Notes: a model not told the origin generated them from the sequence alone. Counted from the first letter of the stretch, positions 24,553-33,798 are shown. The stretch: DNA of 52,494 bases from JAITVM01 sp031551135 (GCA_031551135.1 JAVBOA010000046.1:1-52494), one strand, 5' to 3'. Numbers and translations are program-made.

Positions 24553-24592
24553 GCGAATGGCGCAGCTGCGCCATTTCGCTAAAGTTTTTTTT
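24553..24592 (+). terminator. Strong terminator after pilO
   Basis: TGGCGCAGCTGCGCCA is a perfect 16-base palindrome, extended by GCGAA facing TTCGC, and a run of eight T follows shortly. It divides pilMNO from the next two genes. Confidence 0.88.
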
Positions 24593-24676
24593 GTGGTATT
24601 TTTTTAAAGGCGGTAGGGGGTTGGTCTAAAACCCAAAAATCCTTGATGAACGTTTTTTGCGCGTTTAACTCACGTT

Positions 24677-24716
24677 TACTATTTCCATTCTGAAGGATAG
24701 AAAAATGGAAATAGTA
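24677..24716. repeat. Short 40-bp derivative of repeat family 1
   Basis: Perfect 13-base inverted ends TACTATTTCCATT and AATGGAAATAGTA enclose CTGAAGGATAGAAA, the left-arm sequence of the long form; the core hairpin is missing. The copies at 36738 and 48507 have the same layout. It lies just upstream of the next gene's ribosome binding site. Confidence 0.8.
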
Positions 24717-24741
24717 TTAAATAATAGAAAGAGGTGTGATC

Positions 24742-25938
24742 ATGTATAACTTTACTTCACATCCGGACAAAAACGGGGAAAATAATAAGAGTCAGGGTGG
24801 CTCTATCAGTATGATGAGAATGAATAACCCGATTAAAGTAGATACAAGCAAGCATACTGAAAAACCTAAGAAAAATTTGAAAGAGACTTTGGACTTAAGG
24901 GCTAATATTATGTCCATTTATAAACAAAAGAACGAAGAAAAAGAACAAATAGATTATGACAATTTAAAGCCACAGGAATGGACAAAAGATATGATTTCGA
25001 ACAAGCTGAGCGAGCTTGATAAATCATTTTTCGAAAAAGAAATCGCAGACGGAGCGGCATCCAGAGCGGCAAAAGCGGAAAATAGCCATTTAAAAATAGA
25101 TGATACCTTGAAAATGGATATTCCCGAAAATTCTATGAAAGCCCATAAAGTTGCGGAAAATATTGAGGATATAATGAGCTCTGTTTTAAACAAAGCTATC
25201 GAATCCGAAAAAGAGTCTGAAAAAGCGACGAGTTCCGGAGAGCTGTTTCTGGGGGCTGAAGATATGGATTTCAGCCAACTTTACAGAAACGACGAAGATT
25301 TATTTTTAAAAGATTATTCGGATGATATGCCTTCACAAGAAGAACAAAATATGTTAATTGATGACGAGCCTATTTTGAAAGCGCCGCCAAAACCGCAGGC
25401 AGAAGCCATTAAGCCGGAAATTGCAGAAGCCGGTGAAGACGAAAATAAATCAAACATGGGTATAAAATCTGTTATAAATCAAATTGATAAAGAAAATCAG
25501 TTTAATGAATCTCAAAAACAAGGCGAATCTGAAAATCCAAATATTGAGAGAAATTTCATTGAGAAATTTTGTTTTGATAAAAAAATTGATTTAAAAGATT
25601 ATAGTCTTGATTTGATTAGTTTTATTAAAGATAAATCGGATAATTCATATTTTAAAATGCGTATCGAACAAAAAAATGCTTTTTATATAAATTTCGGTGC
25701 GTCGCGTGCGTTGTATATAGAAGTCGGAAATTTGATTAATGATAATGAAATCGACAGAGCCATTGAAATTTTAAGGCAAATTTGCTTGGCTTCTGTAGAT
25801 ACGCTTATCTCAAATAACGCTTTTTCGAAATTAGAGGATATTTGCAAACGTGCAAAATCTGATGTCAACCTGCGTGAAGTAGTGGAAGAAATGTATAAAA
25901 AAGAAGAGGAACTTCTGGCGCTGATTTACACATTTTAA
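24742..25938 (+). CDS. Uncharacterised hydrophilic protein of the pilus locus
   Basis: I do not recognise this 398-residue protein. It has no signal peptide or membrane segment, so it should be cytoplasmic. The first 270 residues are charged, low in complexity and probably disordered, with many Lys/Glu/Asp/Asn. The last 120 (from about NFIEKFCFDKKIDL) look folded and helical, ending with a possible helical bundle (IDRAIEILRQICLASVDTLI, then a Lys/Glu-rich tail). It has a GAGGTG ribosome binding site before ATG. It lies between pilO and pilD, in line with the next uncharacterised gene (20 bases apart), so a role in pilus assembly or its control is inferred only from position. Confidence 0.75.
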   Translation: MYNFTSHPDKNGENNKSQGGSISMMRMNNPIKVDTSKHTEKPKKNLKETLDLRANIMSIYKQKNEEKEQIDYDNLKPQEWTKDMISNKLSELDKSFFEKEIADGAASRAAKAENSHLKIDDTLKMDIPENSMKAHKVAENIEDIMSSVLNKAIESEKESEKATSSGELFLGAEDMDFSQLYRNDEDLFLKDYSDDMPSQEEQNMLIDDEPILKAPPKPQAEAIKPEIAEAGEDENKSNMGIKSVINQIDKENQFNESQKQGESENPNIERNFIEKFCFDKKIDLKDYSLDLISFIKDKSDNSYFKMRIEQKNAFYINFGASRALYIEVGNLINDNEIDRAIEILRQICLASVDTLISNNAFSKLEDICKRAKSDVNLREVVEEMYKKEEELLALIYTF

Positions 25939-25958
25939 GTTTTTATGGAGTGATATAG

Positions 25959-28076
25959 TTGAAAAGGAAAGAACTGATTGACCTTCCTGTATACATCGAT
26001 TCCGGCGAAACATATGTCGGTGTTGTAAAAGAAATTTTATTAAGCAAAGAAGAATTTAGAATCGAATTTCTTTTGATAACAGACAAGAAAAACGAATACA
26101 GTTTTATGATGCCTTTTTGTGATACTGATTTTGACAAAAAATCAGTTTTTATTTTAGATAAAGCAAATATCGTTAGGATGGGAAATTTTTATTTTAATGA
26201 TGAATCCAGATATCATGAGGTTTTGTTTTGCGGAAAAGACGTTTTGACAAGCAAAGGCGAAAATATCGGCACTGTTATAGATTTTAGCTTTGAACCGGAA
26301 ACCGGAATGCTTGATGAGGTCTATTATTTTGATTATGAATCAGAGAAAACTAAAGCTATTGACGTTAATTTGATTTTTGAAAACAAAATCGGGTATATTA
26401 CTTTTGGCAAAAAAGATAAAAAAGCAAATCGTGAATTTTATGAAACTACCGACCGTATAGATGAGAAAAAATTTAATATGGAAGAAGACAAAACTATGCA
26501 AAATTACGATGAAAATTTTGAAAGAGAACTTGTGGATATAATTTCAAGATTTAAAATTAAAATCGAGCGGGATCATGACAAATTAAAAAGCTCTTATGTT
26601 ATCATAGAAAAAGAAATTGTTCGGGAATTGGACGATTTTACTGCTCATTTACGCAAAAAAGTCCGCAATTTTTTTGATTACGAGTTAAAACAGCAAGAAG
26701 AAGATTTTCGCTTAAGAATCTCAAAATCTTTTGATGATGCGATTGAAGAGTTGGTTGATTTCAGCAGGTATAATAATTTATACTCTGAAGAAAAACAATT
26801 CAAAAATCCGGAGCCAAAACAAAAAAAATATCAAGCTCAGGAATATGACGATTTTTATCAAGAGGAAGTTCCGGAGGAACATAGGACAATTAATTTGGAA
26901 CGCGGCAAAAAACAAATTAAAAATCCTACTCAAACAGAGCCGGTATATAAATCCAGACCTCAAAGATCATATGATGATGAAAATAATTTTGATGATGATT
27001 TATTCGAAAGGCTTAAGCCGAAACCAAGAGTTACAAAAGACGATATTATTCTGAAAGAAAAAGCTGAAATGCTTGTTTCAGAATCGGATGATTTTTTTGA
27101 GGAAACTATCAATCCGGAGCCGCCGGAAAAAAGCAAAAACCATCAATTCGGGTTCAGGCGCATAGAGCCGAAAAAAACTCCTTCTCAAAGGGCGGAAGCA
27201 AGAACTAATGCTCCGAAATTCGAAACGAAAAATGAGCCTAGACAAAAACCTCAGCCGCAGGAGCAGAATTCGAAATTCAGCAAAGATGCCAGCAGCAGAT
27301 CTCATTACGGCGTATTAAGGCGCTCAAAGTTGGAAAATTCACCAAAAGTGAATAATGAACAGGAAGAAAAGCCTGCTTTTCGAGAAAGTAGAAGAGAGCT
27401 CGAAGCTGCGCAAAAAAAAAAGACAGATTTAGACTTATATAAAAACAATCCCGCTTTGAAAAATATCGGGCGGAATACTGGTGAAGCCAAAAAAAGTCTA
27501 GATGACGAAGAAATTTTTTATTCAGGTCATGACCCGGAATTGGATGAAATCAATTATGGCTCGGAAATAGAAATTTTGGAAGATGATATCGATTTCAATA
27601 TTATCGACGACCAAATAGAGCTTGAGGAAAATTTAGAATATGAATCTGATGACGAATTCGATATTATTCAGTCGGAAGAAATGGAATTTGAAGAGTATCC
27701 GCACGTTGAGATGAAAGCGCCGGGGCCTCCTGTTGAGATAAAAAGAGCCGAGCCGACGCGCGCAGAGCAAAAACAGCAAATACAGGACGAACAGCAAAAT
27801 AATCCTAAACCGGAAACAAAAATTATACAGCAAGAACTTGAAATTGACGAAAATGATAACAAAGCTATTAAAAATAAACCTCAGACGTTCGATAAATTAT
27901 CTAAAGAAAAGAAAGAAGAAATAGACAGGTTATTCGGCTTCAGCGAACCTGAAAGCGATAATATTAAAATTTTTCCAAAACAAGAAGAAGAGGAATCTTA
28001 TAACGAAGTTTTGAAAAATCTTTTTAGGATTCAATCGAAAAGAGAACAATTAATAAATAATATTAGTAAATCGTAA
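25959..28076 (+). CDS. Large protein with PRC-barrel-like N-terminus and disordered acidic tail
   Basis: The 705-residue protein starts with TTG after TGGAGTGA. Residues about 1-75 and 85-150 form two similar small beta-rich units; the pattern GKDVLTSKGENIGTVIDFSF followed by an acidic turn and a final GYITFGKK resembles PRC-barrel domains, which serve as adaptors at membranes and in RNA processing. A helical, coiled-coil-like segment follows (about residues 185-275), then about 400 residues rich in Pro, Glu, Lys and Gln without visible structure, and a short helical end. No membrane segment is seen. The family of the whole protein is unknown to me; its place in the pilus locus suggests a scaffold linked to the cytoplasmic side of the machine. 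Confidence 0.7.
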   Translation: MKRKELIDLPVYIDSGETYVGVVKEILLSKEEFRIEFLLITDKKNEYSFMMPFCDTDFDKKSVFILDKANIVRMGNFYFNDESRYHEVLFCGKDVLTSKGENIGTVIDFSFEPETGMLDEVYYFDYESEKTKAIDVNLIFENKIGYITFGKKDKKANREFYETTDRIDEKKFNMEEDKTMQNYDENFERELVDIISRFKIKIERDHDKLKSSYVIIEKEIVRELDDFTAHLRKKVRNFFDYELKQQEEDFRLRISKSFDDAIEELVDFSRYNNLYSEEKQFKNPEPKQKKYQAQEYDDFYQEEVPEEHRTINLERGKKQIKNPTQTEPVYKSRPQRSYDDENNFDDDLFERLKPKPRVTKDDIILKEKAEMLVSESDDFFEETINPEPPEKSKNHQFGFRRIEPKKTPSQRAEARTNAPKFETKNEPRQKPQPQEQNSKFSKDASSRSHYGVLRRSKLENSPKVNNEQEEKPAFRESRRELEAAQKKKTDLDLYKNNPALKNIGRNTGEAKKSLDDEEIFYSGHDPELDEINYGSEIEILEDDIDFNIIDDQIELEENLEYESDDEFDIIQSEEMEFEEYPHVEMKAPGPPVEIKRAEPTRAEQKQQIQDEQQNNPKPETKIIQQELEIDENDNKAIKNKPQTFDKLSKEKKEEIDRLFGFSEPESDNIKIFPKQEEEESYNEVLKNLFRIQSKREQLINNISKS

Positions 28077-28168
28077 AAATTTACTTATAAATTGTAGGGG
28101 TCAGCCCGTTGGCAAGAGCTTAAAAAACTTGAGTTTGCGAGTACAAACCCGCCTTCTTTTTTATATTT

Positions 28169-28281
28169 ATACTATTTTCATTTTGATAAGTAGAAAAAAA
28201 TCTTTCACAGCGGAGCGTTTCGCGCAGGCTTCAAGCGCGAAATGAAATATTTTTTTCTATCCTTTATAATGAAAATAGTAT
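28169..28281 (-). repeat. Palindromic MITE-like repeat, family 1, copy 8
   Basis: A full copy in reverse orientation with ends TACTATTTTCATTTT and AATGAAAATAGTA, between the PRC-barrel-like gene and pilD. Confidence 0.93.
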
Positions 28282-28491
28282 TAGCGGTTTGGTTATATAT
28301 TTTTTGCTTAAAATCGTAAAAATATCAAGCCGCATAAATTTGAATAATCAGCATGGAAATTTTCCATTGCTTTTAGTATAAAATATATGCTATTCAAAAT
28401 GTAAACAGTATAAATATTAATTGCAACAGCTTCATTTGTAAAAAAACATTACTACAGATAGAAAACTTTATCGTTTAAAGGATTGATAAAA
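28282..28491 (+). other. Intergenic stretch before pilD
   Basis: No gene seen. It contains ATGGAAAATTTTCCAT-like dyad sequence near 28352-28369 (ATGGAAA facing TTTCCAT) and AT-rich promoter-like sequence, but no box pair I can defend. Confidence 0.35.
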
Positions 28492-29250
28492 GTGGGAATA
28501 ATATTTTTTGTTATCGGAGTCGTACTTGGCTCATTTTATAACGTTGTAATATATAGGCTGCCGAATTCCGAAACAATATCAAAAGGTAGGTCGCATTGTC
28601 CGAAATGCGGCAATACTTTAAAAGCTATTGATCTTGTTCCGGTTTTGTCTTGGGTGTTTTTGCGCGCAAAATGCAGATATTGCAAAGCACCGATAGCATG
28701 GCGTTATCCGTTTGTAGAACTTTTAACAGGAATTGTTTTTTATGTGACTTACGAATTTTTTTCATTTACACCACTATTAGTTATATATTTACCGTTTTTT
28801 TCAATGCTTATTATTACTTTGTTTATCGATTTTGACCATATGGTTATTTGTGATGAAGTTTTAATTTTTTGCAGTATAATCTCGTTTATTGGAATTATTT
28901 TGTCCAAGCTTAATATATTTGAGCATATATTAGGCGCTGTTGTTGGATTCGCAGCATATTTCATAATCTATTATATTGCAAAAATTTATTACAAACGAGA
29001 GGCTTTTGGATTTGGGGATGTAATGCTGATGGCTGCAATTGGTCTCGTTATGGGTGTTCGCGATACAATAATCACAGGTCTTTTGTCGTTTTATTTATGT
29101 CTTGTTTTAGTAGTTTTGGCTAAAATTTTTGGCAAAAAATTAAAAATGAAACAAGAGATTCCTTTTGGTCCGTCTATGTGTATAACAGCATTTTTTGTGG
29201 CACTGTACGGTAACGAAATTTATAATATTTACTCAAGTTTTATGAAATAG
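28492..29250 (+). CDS. pilD: Prepilin peptidase (leader peptidase / N-methyltransferase)
   Basis: The 252-residue multi-pass membrane protein cleaves the leader of every prepilin in this locus and methylates the new N-terminus. It has the N-terminal cytoplasmic domain with two zinc-binding cysteine pairs (CPKCGNT and CRYCKAP), the conserved GSFYNVVIYRLP, and the two catalytic aspartates of the A24 family: one in FIDFDH, the other in FGFGDVMLM. I chose GTG at 28492, nine bases after AGGA, over TTG at 28483, which is too close to it. pilB follows. Confidence 0.95.
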   Translation: MGIIFFVIGVVLGSFYNVVIYRLPNSETISKGRSHCPKCGNTLKAIDLVPVLSWVFLRAKCRYCKAPIAWRYPFVELLTGIVFYVTYEFFSFTPLLVIYLPFFSMLIITLFIDFDHMVICDEVLIFCSIISFIGIILSKLNIFEHILGAVVGFAAYFIIYYIAKIYYKREAFGFGDVMLMAAIGLVMGVRDTIITGLLSFYLCLVLVVLAKIFGKKLKMKQEIPFGPSMCITAFFVALYGNEIYNIYSSFMK

Positions 29251-29347
29251 TTTTGAATATACATAAATTTTGAAGCATCTTGCTGAAAATGTTTTTCTTG
29301 AAATTGTTATAAATTTATAGGAATAGCTTTTAGGGGAGTAGTGAAAT

Positions 29348-31036
29348 ATGGAGATTAGAACTAAAAAAAAGCTGGGTGATATTTTAGTCGAAATCGGGAT
29401 GCTTACAGTTGAAGACTTGAATAAATATTTGGAAATGCAGCGGTCATCCAATCTTAAACTCGGCGAAATTTTATTAAATGAAAGAGTTGTCACCAGAGAG
29501 CAACTCTCTGCGATTTTAGAATATCAATACACTGTGCCTTTTGTTGAACTTAGGACTTTTCCGATAGATCCGGTTGTACCGAAACTGATAAGTGAATCGG
29601 TCGCAAGAAAACATATTGTGATTCCTGTTGCTTTGAGGCTGGGAAAATTGGTTGTGGTAATGGCCGACCCGGTAGACATAATTGCAAGAGACGATTTACG
29701 GCTGATAACCGGCTACGATCTGGAAGTTTTAATGTCTTTCGAAAGCGATATTCTAAAAGAAATAGACCGGTATTACGACGCATCGGAAGCTGTAGAAGAG
29801 GCTTTTGAAGAAATTATAGAAGAACACGCGAACGAGGAAGCGGCAGATGTTTTTGGAGCTGAAAACGAAGAAGTTGCACGTTCGCCGGTAGTTCGCTTAG
29901 TAAATACAATAATAAGGCAAGCGATAAAGAAACGCGCTTCCGATATTCATATAGAACCTTTTGAAACGACTATCAGGGTTCGGTTTCGAATAGACGGCGA
30001 TTTAAGAGTTGAAATGAATCCGCCGAAAGCCTCGTTTAACGCTATTGTTACAAGGATAAAAATTTTGGGCGGAATGGATATTTCCGAAAAAAGAGCTCCG
30101 CAGGACGGTAGGATTGAAACAGATGTGGATGGAAAACCGGTCGATTTGAGGATTTCTATCTTGCCAACCGTTTTCGGAGAAAAAATAGTTATCAGGATTT
30201 TGGATAGGTCTTCGATTATGATGACAAAGGCGCAAATAGGCTTTACTGAGCATAATATAAAGCTATTTGACAGAATAATAAAAGCGCCTGAAGGAATAAT
30301 TCTGCTCACCGGCCCGACAGGTAGCGGTAAAACGACTACATTATATGCGGTATTACGGGAGCTTAATAAAATTAAAACAAATATAATTACTGCGGAAGAC
30401 CCCGTTGAATATAAATTGGACGGCGTAAATCAGGTTCATATTAATCCGAAAGCGGGATTGACATTTGCTTCCGCATTGCGTTCTATGCTGCGTCAGGACC
30501 CGGACGTTATTATGATTGGTGAGATGCGTGACTCCGAAACCGCTGAAATAGCGGTAAAAGCGGCGATAACAGGCCACGTTGTATTATCAACATTGCATAC
30601 AAACGATACCGTTTCTACAATCACAAGGCTGATAGATATGGGCGTTGAGCCTTTTATGGTTTCTACCGCCGTTGTAGGAATTATCGCCCAAAGGCTTGTA
30701 AAACGTATTTGCAAAGATTGCAAAACTGAAATTGAATGTACCGAAGAAGATATGCATTCTTTAAAAATAGATGAACCTATTAGACTATATAAAGGGGCCG
30801 GATGCATGGAATGTAATAATACCGGATACAGAGGCAGGATTGGTATCCATGAAATACTTGTGTTGGAGCGGAATTTGAAATCTCATATCTCCAGAGGAGA
30901 TGATGTTGAATCTTTGCGCAAATGCGCCGAAGAATCGGGTCTTAAAACTCTTTATGATTCCGCAAGAGAATTGGTTTTAGAGGGAACAACAACGGTAGAA
31001 GAGCTTTTGAGGGTTGCATATTCTGTTGAGGATTAA
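29348..31036 (+). CDS. pilB: Type IV pilus extension ATPase PilB
   Basis: The 562-residue cytoplasmic hexameric motor powers pilus extension. It has the N-terminal GspE_N domain (LGDILVEIGMLTVEDLNKYL onwards), the Walker A box GPTGSGKTTT (about residues 321-330), the Asp box and Walker B (RQDPDVIMIGEMRD), the His box (GHVVLSTLHTND), and the zinc-binding cysteine motif of PilB proteins (CKDC ... CMEC). Together with pilT 54 bases downstream it forms a motor pair; it ends the locus with pilT and its terminator. Its partner is the PilC platform at the other end of the locus. Confidence 0.97.
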   Translation: MEIRTKKKLGDILVEIGMLTVEDLNKYLEMQRSSNLKLGEILLNERVVTREQLSAILEYQYTVPFVELRTFPIDPVVPKLISESVARKHIVIPVALRLGKLVVVMADPVDIIARDDLRLITGYDLEVLMSFESDILKEIDRYYDASEAVEEAFEEIIEEHANEEAADVFGAENEEVARSPVVRLVNTIIRQAIKKRASDIHIEPFETTIRVRFRIDGDLRVEMNPPKASFNAIVTRIKILGGMDISEKRAPQDGRIETDVDGKPVDLRISILPTVFGEKIVIRILDRSSIMMTKAQIGFTEHNIKLFDRIIKAPEGIILLTGPTGSGKTTTLYAVLRELNKIKTNIITAEDPVEYKLDGVNQVHINPKAGLTFASALRSMLRQDPDVIMIGEMRDSETAEIAVKAAITGHVVLSTLHTNDTVSTITRLIDMGVEPFMVSTAVVGIIAQRLVKRICKDCKTEIECTEEDMHSLKIDEPIRLYKGAGCMECNNTGYRGRIGIHEILVLERNLKSHISRGDDVESLRKCAEESGLKTLYDSARELVLEGTTTVEELLRVAYSVED

Positions 31037-31090
31037 TCTTTCAATCGAGTATTAAATATTATTTTAAAATGAAAGGAGACTTGCTATAGC

Positions 31091-32164
31091 ATGAATATTG
31101 ATGAATATTTGGCTAGGGCCGTAGAATTACAAGCGTCCGACGTACATATAACTTTGGGCGTTCCCGTAATCATAAGGCGAAATGGCAAACTTGTTCCTTT
31201 AAACGATAAAACTTTAAAGAAAGAAGATTGTACAACGCTTATTTCACAAATTCTATCCGAGCGTGAAATAAAAGTTCTGAATGAAAAAGGAGAGGTTGAC
31301 TGCGCATATTCGCTGCCGGCCACCGGTGCAAGGTTTCGTGTTAATGCATTTAAACAAAGGTCTGTTTATTCTGCGGTTTTAAGGGTAGTAAATGATAAAC
31401 CGCCAACCTTGGAAGAACTTAAGCTTCCGGCAGTTTTCAGTCAGTTGGCAAAAAAGCAAAGAGGTCTTATTTTGGTAACAGGCCCGACAGGTAGTGGTAA
31501 ATCAACAACGCTTGCCGCTATGATCAATTTTATGAATCACAATTTGAACAGGCATATAATAACTATCGAGGATCCAATCGAGTATTTGCATAAACATGGA
31601 ACATGCATTATTAATCAAAGACAAATAGGAAAAGACAGTTTGAGCTTTTCGAATTCGCTGAGGGCCGCATTGCGTCAAGACCCCGATGTTATACTTGTTG
31701 GTGAGATGCGTGACCTTGAGACGATTTCCGTTGCTTTGACCGCCGCCGAAACAGGACATCTTGTTTTATCTACTTTGCATACAATCGGTGCCGCAAAAAC
31801 TATTGACAGGATTGTTGATATTTTTCCGCCGAGCCAGCAAAACCAAGTAAAAACGCAGTTATCCACGGTGCTTCAGGGCGTTATTTCCCAGCAAATAATC
31901 CCTACAGCCGACAAAAAGGGACGCGTTGCCGCATTTGAAATAATGATTACAAATAATGCTTTGGCGAATTTGATTCGTGAGGGTAAAACCCATCAGATGC
32001 AAAATATTATTTCGACTTCATCAATGGAAAATATGATTACCATGGATGGCTCGCTTATGGATCTCTACCGCAAGCGCATTATTGACAAAACAAATCTTTA
32101 TAAATACGCTGTTGACCCCGATTATATTAAATCGGAGATTGACAGACCGGGTATGCAAAAATAA
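31091..32164 (+). CDS. pilT: Type IV pilus retraction ATPase PilT
   Basis: The 357-residue motor disassembles the pilus and so drives twitching motility and DNA uptake in the family. It begins with the PilT-specific N-terminal domain (ASDVHITLGVPVIIRRNGKL), has Walker A GPTGSGKSTT (about residue 131), the RQDPDVILVGEMRD Walker B segment, GHLVLSTLHT, and the later QGVISQQIIP motif. The presence of a retraction motor means these pili should be dynamic. A strong ribosome binding site (AAAGGAG) precedes the ATG, and a terminator follows. Confidence 0.97.
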   Translation: MNIDEYLARAVELQASDVHITLGVPVIIRRNGKLVPLNDKTLKKEDCTTLISQILSEREIKVLNEKGEVDCAYSLPATGARFRVNAFKQRSVYSAVLRVVNDKPPTLEELKLPAVFSQLAKKQRGLILVTGPTGSGKSTTLAAMINFMNHNLNRHIITIEDPIEYLHKHGTCIINQRQIGKDSLSFSNSLRAALRQDPDVILVGEMRDLETISVALTAAETGHLVLSTLHTIGAAKTIDRIVDIFPPSQQNQVKTQLSTVLQGVISQQIIPTADKKGRVAAFEIMITNNALANLIREGKTHQMQNIISTSSMENMITMDGSLMDLYRKRIIDKTNLYKYAVDPDYIKSEIDRPGMQK

Positions 32165-32200
32165 AAAGCTTGGAGGTTTGAACGCCTCTAAGCTTTTTTT
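32165..32200 (+). terminator. Rho-independent terminator after pilT
   Basis: AAAAGCTT with GGAGG pairs to CCTC with AAGCTTTTTTT, giving a long stem and a T run. It closes the pilus locus. Confidence 0.9.
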
Positions 32201-32217
32201 CAATATATCAGAACATA

Positions 32218-32228
32218 AATAGTATTAC
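32218..32228. repeat. Solo end of repeat family 1
   Basis: AATAGTATTAC directly follows the yhhQ stop codon (read leftward). The same AATAGTATTACTTAA string occurs at the end of the amidohydrolase gene at 49801. The rest of the element is missing. Confidence 0.45.
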
Positions 32229-32933
32229 TTAAAGCTTCGGTTTATGTTTTTGGCTGTATTTGCGCACAATATAAAGAAAAGGCGTATCAAAAATACTTGT
32301 AAAAACAAACAAAATATAGCTGGATAAAATAATATCTATGAGCGTCGGCATATCAAAAACACCCCAAAAAACACCGAACGTGAATAACAAAGTATTCAAT
32401 AATTGGCTTGTCAGCGTTGCAAGATTATTTCTGAGCCACAAGAAAGATGTTTTCGTGCCGGTTCGCTTTTCGGTAAATTTCCAAATCACATGGTAGAACC
32501 ATACGTCAAAACGCTGAACAATTGCGTAAACGATAACCCCGACAAACATAATTCTTGGAGTGTTTGTGAAAATCGCTTTCATATGCGGCATTGCCCAATC
32601 GCCTTCGGCAGGGGTATACAAAAACCAAAGCTGAGATAAAATAATAAAGCATATTGAGGAAAATATCCCGATATTAACTGCCTTTTTTGCATCTTCTTTG
32701 CTATAAATTTCGGATAAAATATCCGTAACCAAAAATGTGCTGGCGAACATGATATTTCCTAAAGTCTGCTGCAAACCAAACGCCTTTATCAAAACTAAAA
32801 CTTCGATATTGGCCACAATGGTTGCGATTACTGTCCAACAAATAAGTCCGTATTTTCCAAATAAAAAATAAGATAATATAACCATCGAAAATGTTACGAA
32901 TAACGCCAAAATCAAAACTAATTCATTAATCAC
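32229..32933 (-). CDS. yhhQ: Queuosine precursor transporter (YhhQ/VUT family)
   Basis: The 234-residue membrane protein has about six hydrophobic segments and matches the VUT_1/YhhQ family, whose members import queuine or its precursors (preQ0/preQ1) for tRNA modification. Family-like segments include ASTFLVTDILSEIYSKEDA, WAMPH and NNLATLTSQLLNT. Its start overlaps the stop of the upstream radical SAM gene by four bases (ATGA), so the two are translationally coupled. I saw no preQ1 riboswitch ahead of the pair. The pairing suggests salvage of queuine from the surroundings rather than synthesis. Confidence 0.85.
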   Translation of the reverse strand: MINELVLILALFVTFSMVILSYFLFGKYGLICWTVIATIVANIEVLVLIKAFGLQQTLGNIMFASTFLVTDILSEIYSKEDAKKAVNIGIFSSICFIILSQLWFLYTPAEGDWAMPHMKAIFTNTPRIMFVGVIVYAIVQRFDVWFYHVIWKFTEKRTGTKTSFLWLRNNLATLTSQLLNTLLFTFGVFWGVFDMPTLIDIILSSYILFVFTSIFDTPFLYIVRKYSQKHKPKL

Positions 32934-33655
32934 AAACTCATTCCTCCAACACCGAATTCCGTGTTCTCCAATAAAATATCCACTCGTTCATTATTTATGT
33001 AAATAGGGTATATTTCACGCATAAAGATATCTAATACATTGATATCCGGCTTTATATCTTTCGTGTTCTCGGACATAATATTTATACAAATCCGACGAAA
33101 ATATTTCAAACCTATTTCAATATCATGCAGCATGGATTGCAAATTTTGACCGGTCAATCCAAACAACAAACAACATTCATCAAAAAATTCCGCTATCTCT
33201 TCGGGGCTCTTTACTGTAATTCCTTTGTCCAAATATTTTTCCCGAAAATCTGAATCAAATGTTTCAACTCCGGTTTTTACAAAAACCTTGATATTTTTGG
33301 AGGCATAGCGCTTTTTCAATTCTGTGATTTCAAAACGGTGATTCCAATGACATTCAAAATAAAGCTCCGTAATTCCGCAATCAACCGCGGTTTTTTCGAT
33401 ACAGAGCATAGTTTTTTCATCTAAATCCACAAACGAGCCGGAGTTAATAACTTCCAGCCTTTTATAAATTCCTTTTACTTTTTTGAGTATCTCCGAATTA
33501 AATTTATAATTTTCTTCTTGATTAATATTAAAATCCAAATGATAATCGCAAAATTTGCACCTGCGCCAAGAACAGCCGCGCCCGCGAAGCAAAATTATCT
33601 CACGGCAATTTTTTGTATCTATCAGAGAATAACGAATAAGATCAGTATCCGGCAT
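32930..33655 (-). CDS. Radical SAM protein, possible queuine lyase (QueL-like)
   Basis: The 241-residue protein carries a cysteine cluster CSWRRCKFC (C-x4-C-x2-C spacing) near residue 28, which fits binding of a 4Fe-4S cluster as in radical SAM enzymes, within RGRGCSWRRCKFCDYH. A TIM-barrel-like pattern follows (ELYFECHWNHRF, VFVKTGVETFD). The spacing differs from the standard C-x3-C-x2-C. It is fused in operon with a queuosine-precursor transporter, and in Clostridioides difficile a radical SAM enzyme (QueL) frees queuine from queuosine breakdown products; I infer the same role here. A different modification enzyme is possible. TAAGGAAA precedes the ATG. Confidence 0.6.
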   Translation of the reverse strand: MPDTDLIRYSLIDTKNCREIILLRGRGCSWRRCKFCDYHLDFNINQEENYKFNSEILKKVKGIYKRLEVINSGSFVDLDEKTMLCIEKTAVDCGITELYFECHWNHRFEITELKKRYASKNIKVFVKTGVETFDSDFREKYLDKGITVKSPEEIAEFFDECCLLFGLTGQNLQSMLHDIEIGLKYFRRICINIMSENTKDIKPDINVLDIFMREIYPIYINNERVDILLENTEFGVGGMSL

Positions 33656-33750
33656 AATTATATTTCCTTAATTATAGAATATTTTAGAAGCTGTAAAAAA
33701 CGATTTTTATTTTATCAGATAATAAAATAATATTCAATAGGCTGAAAAAA

Positions 33751-33781
33751 ATAAAAGAAACGGCATAATTGCCGCTTCTCA
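33751..33781 (-). terminator. Terminator after the PEGA-domain gene
   Basis: On the minus strand AGAAGCGGCA and TGCCGTTTCT pair around ATTA and are followed by a T-rich tail. Confidence 0.85.
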
Positions 33782-33798
33782 AATTTTCTATAATATTT

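Noticed and set aside
33656..33750. preQ1 riboswitch before the radical SAM/YhhQ pair
   Set aside because: The short C-rich loop and A-rich tail of known preQ1 classes are absent; only AT-rich promoter-like sequence is seen.
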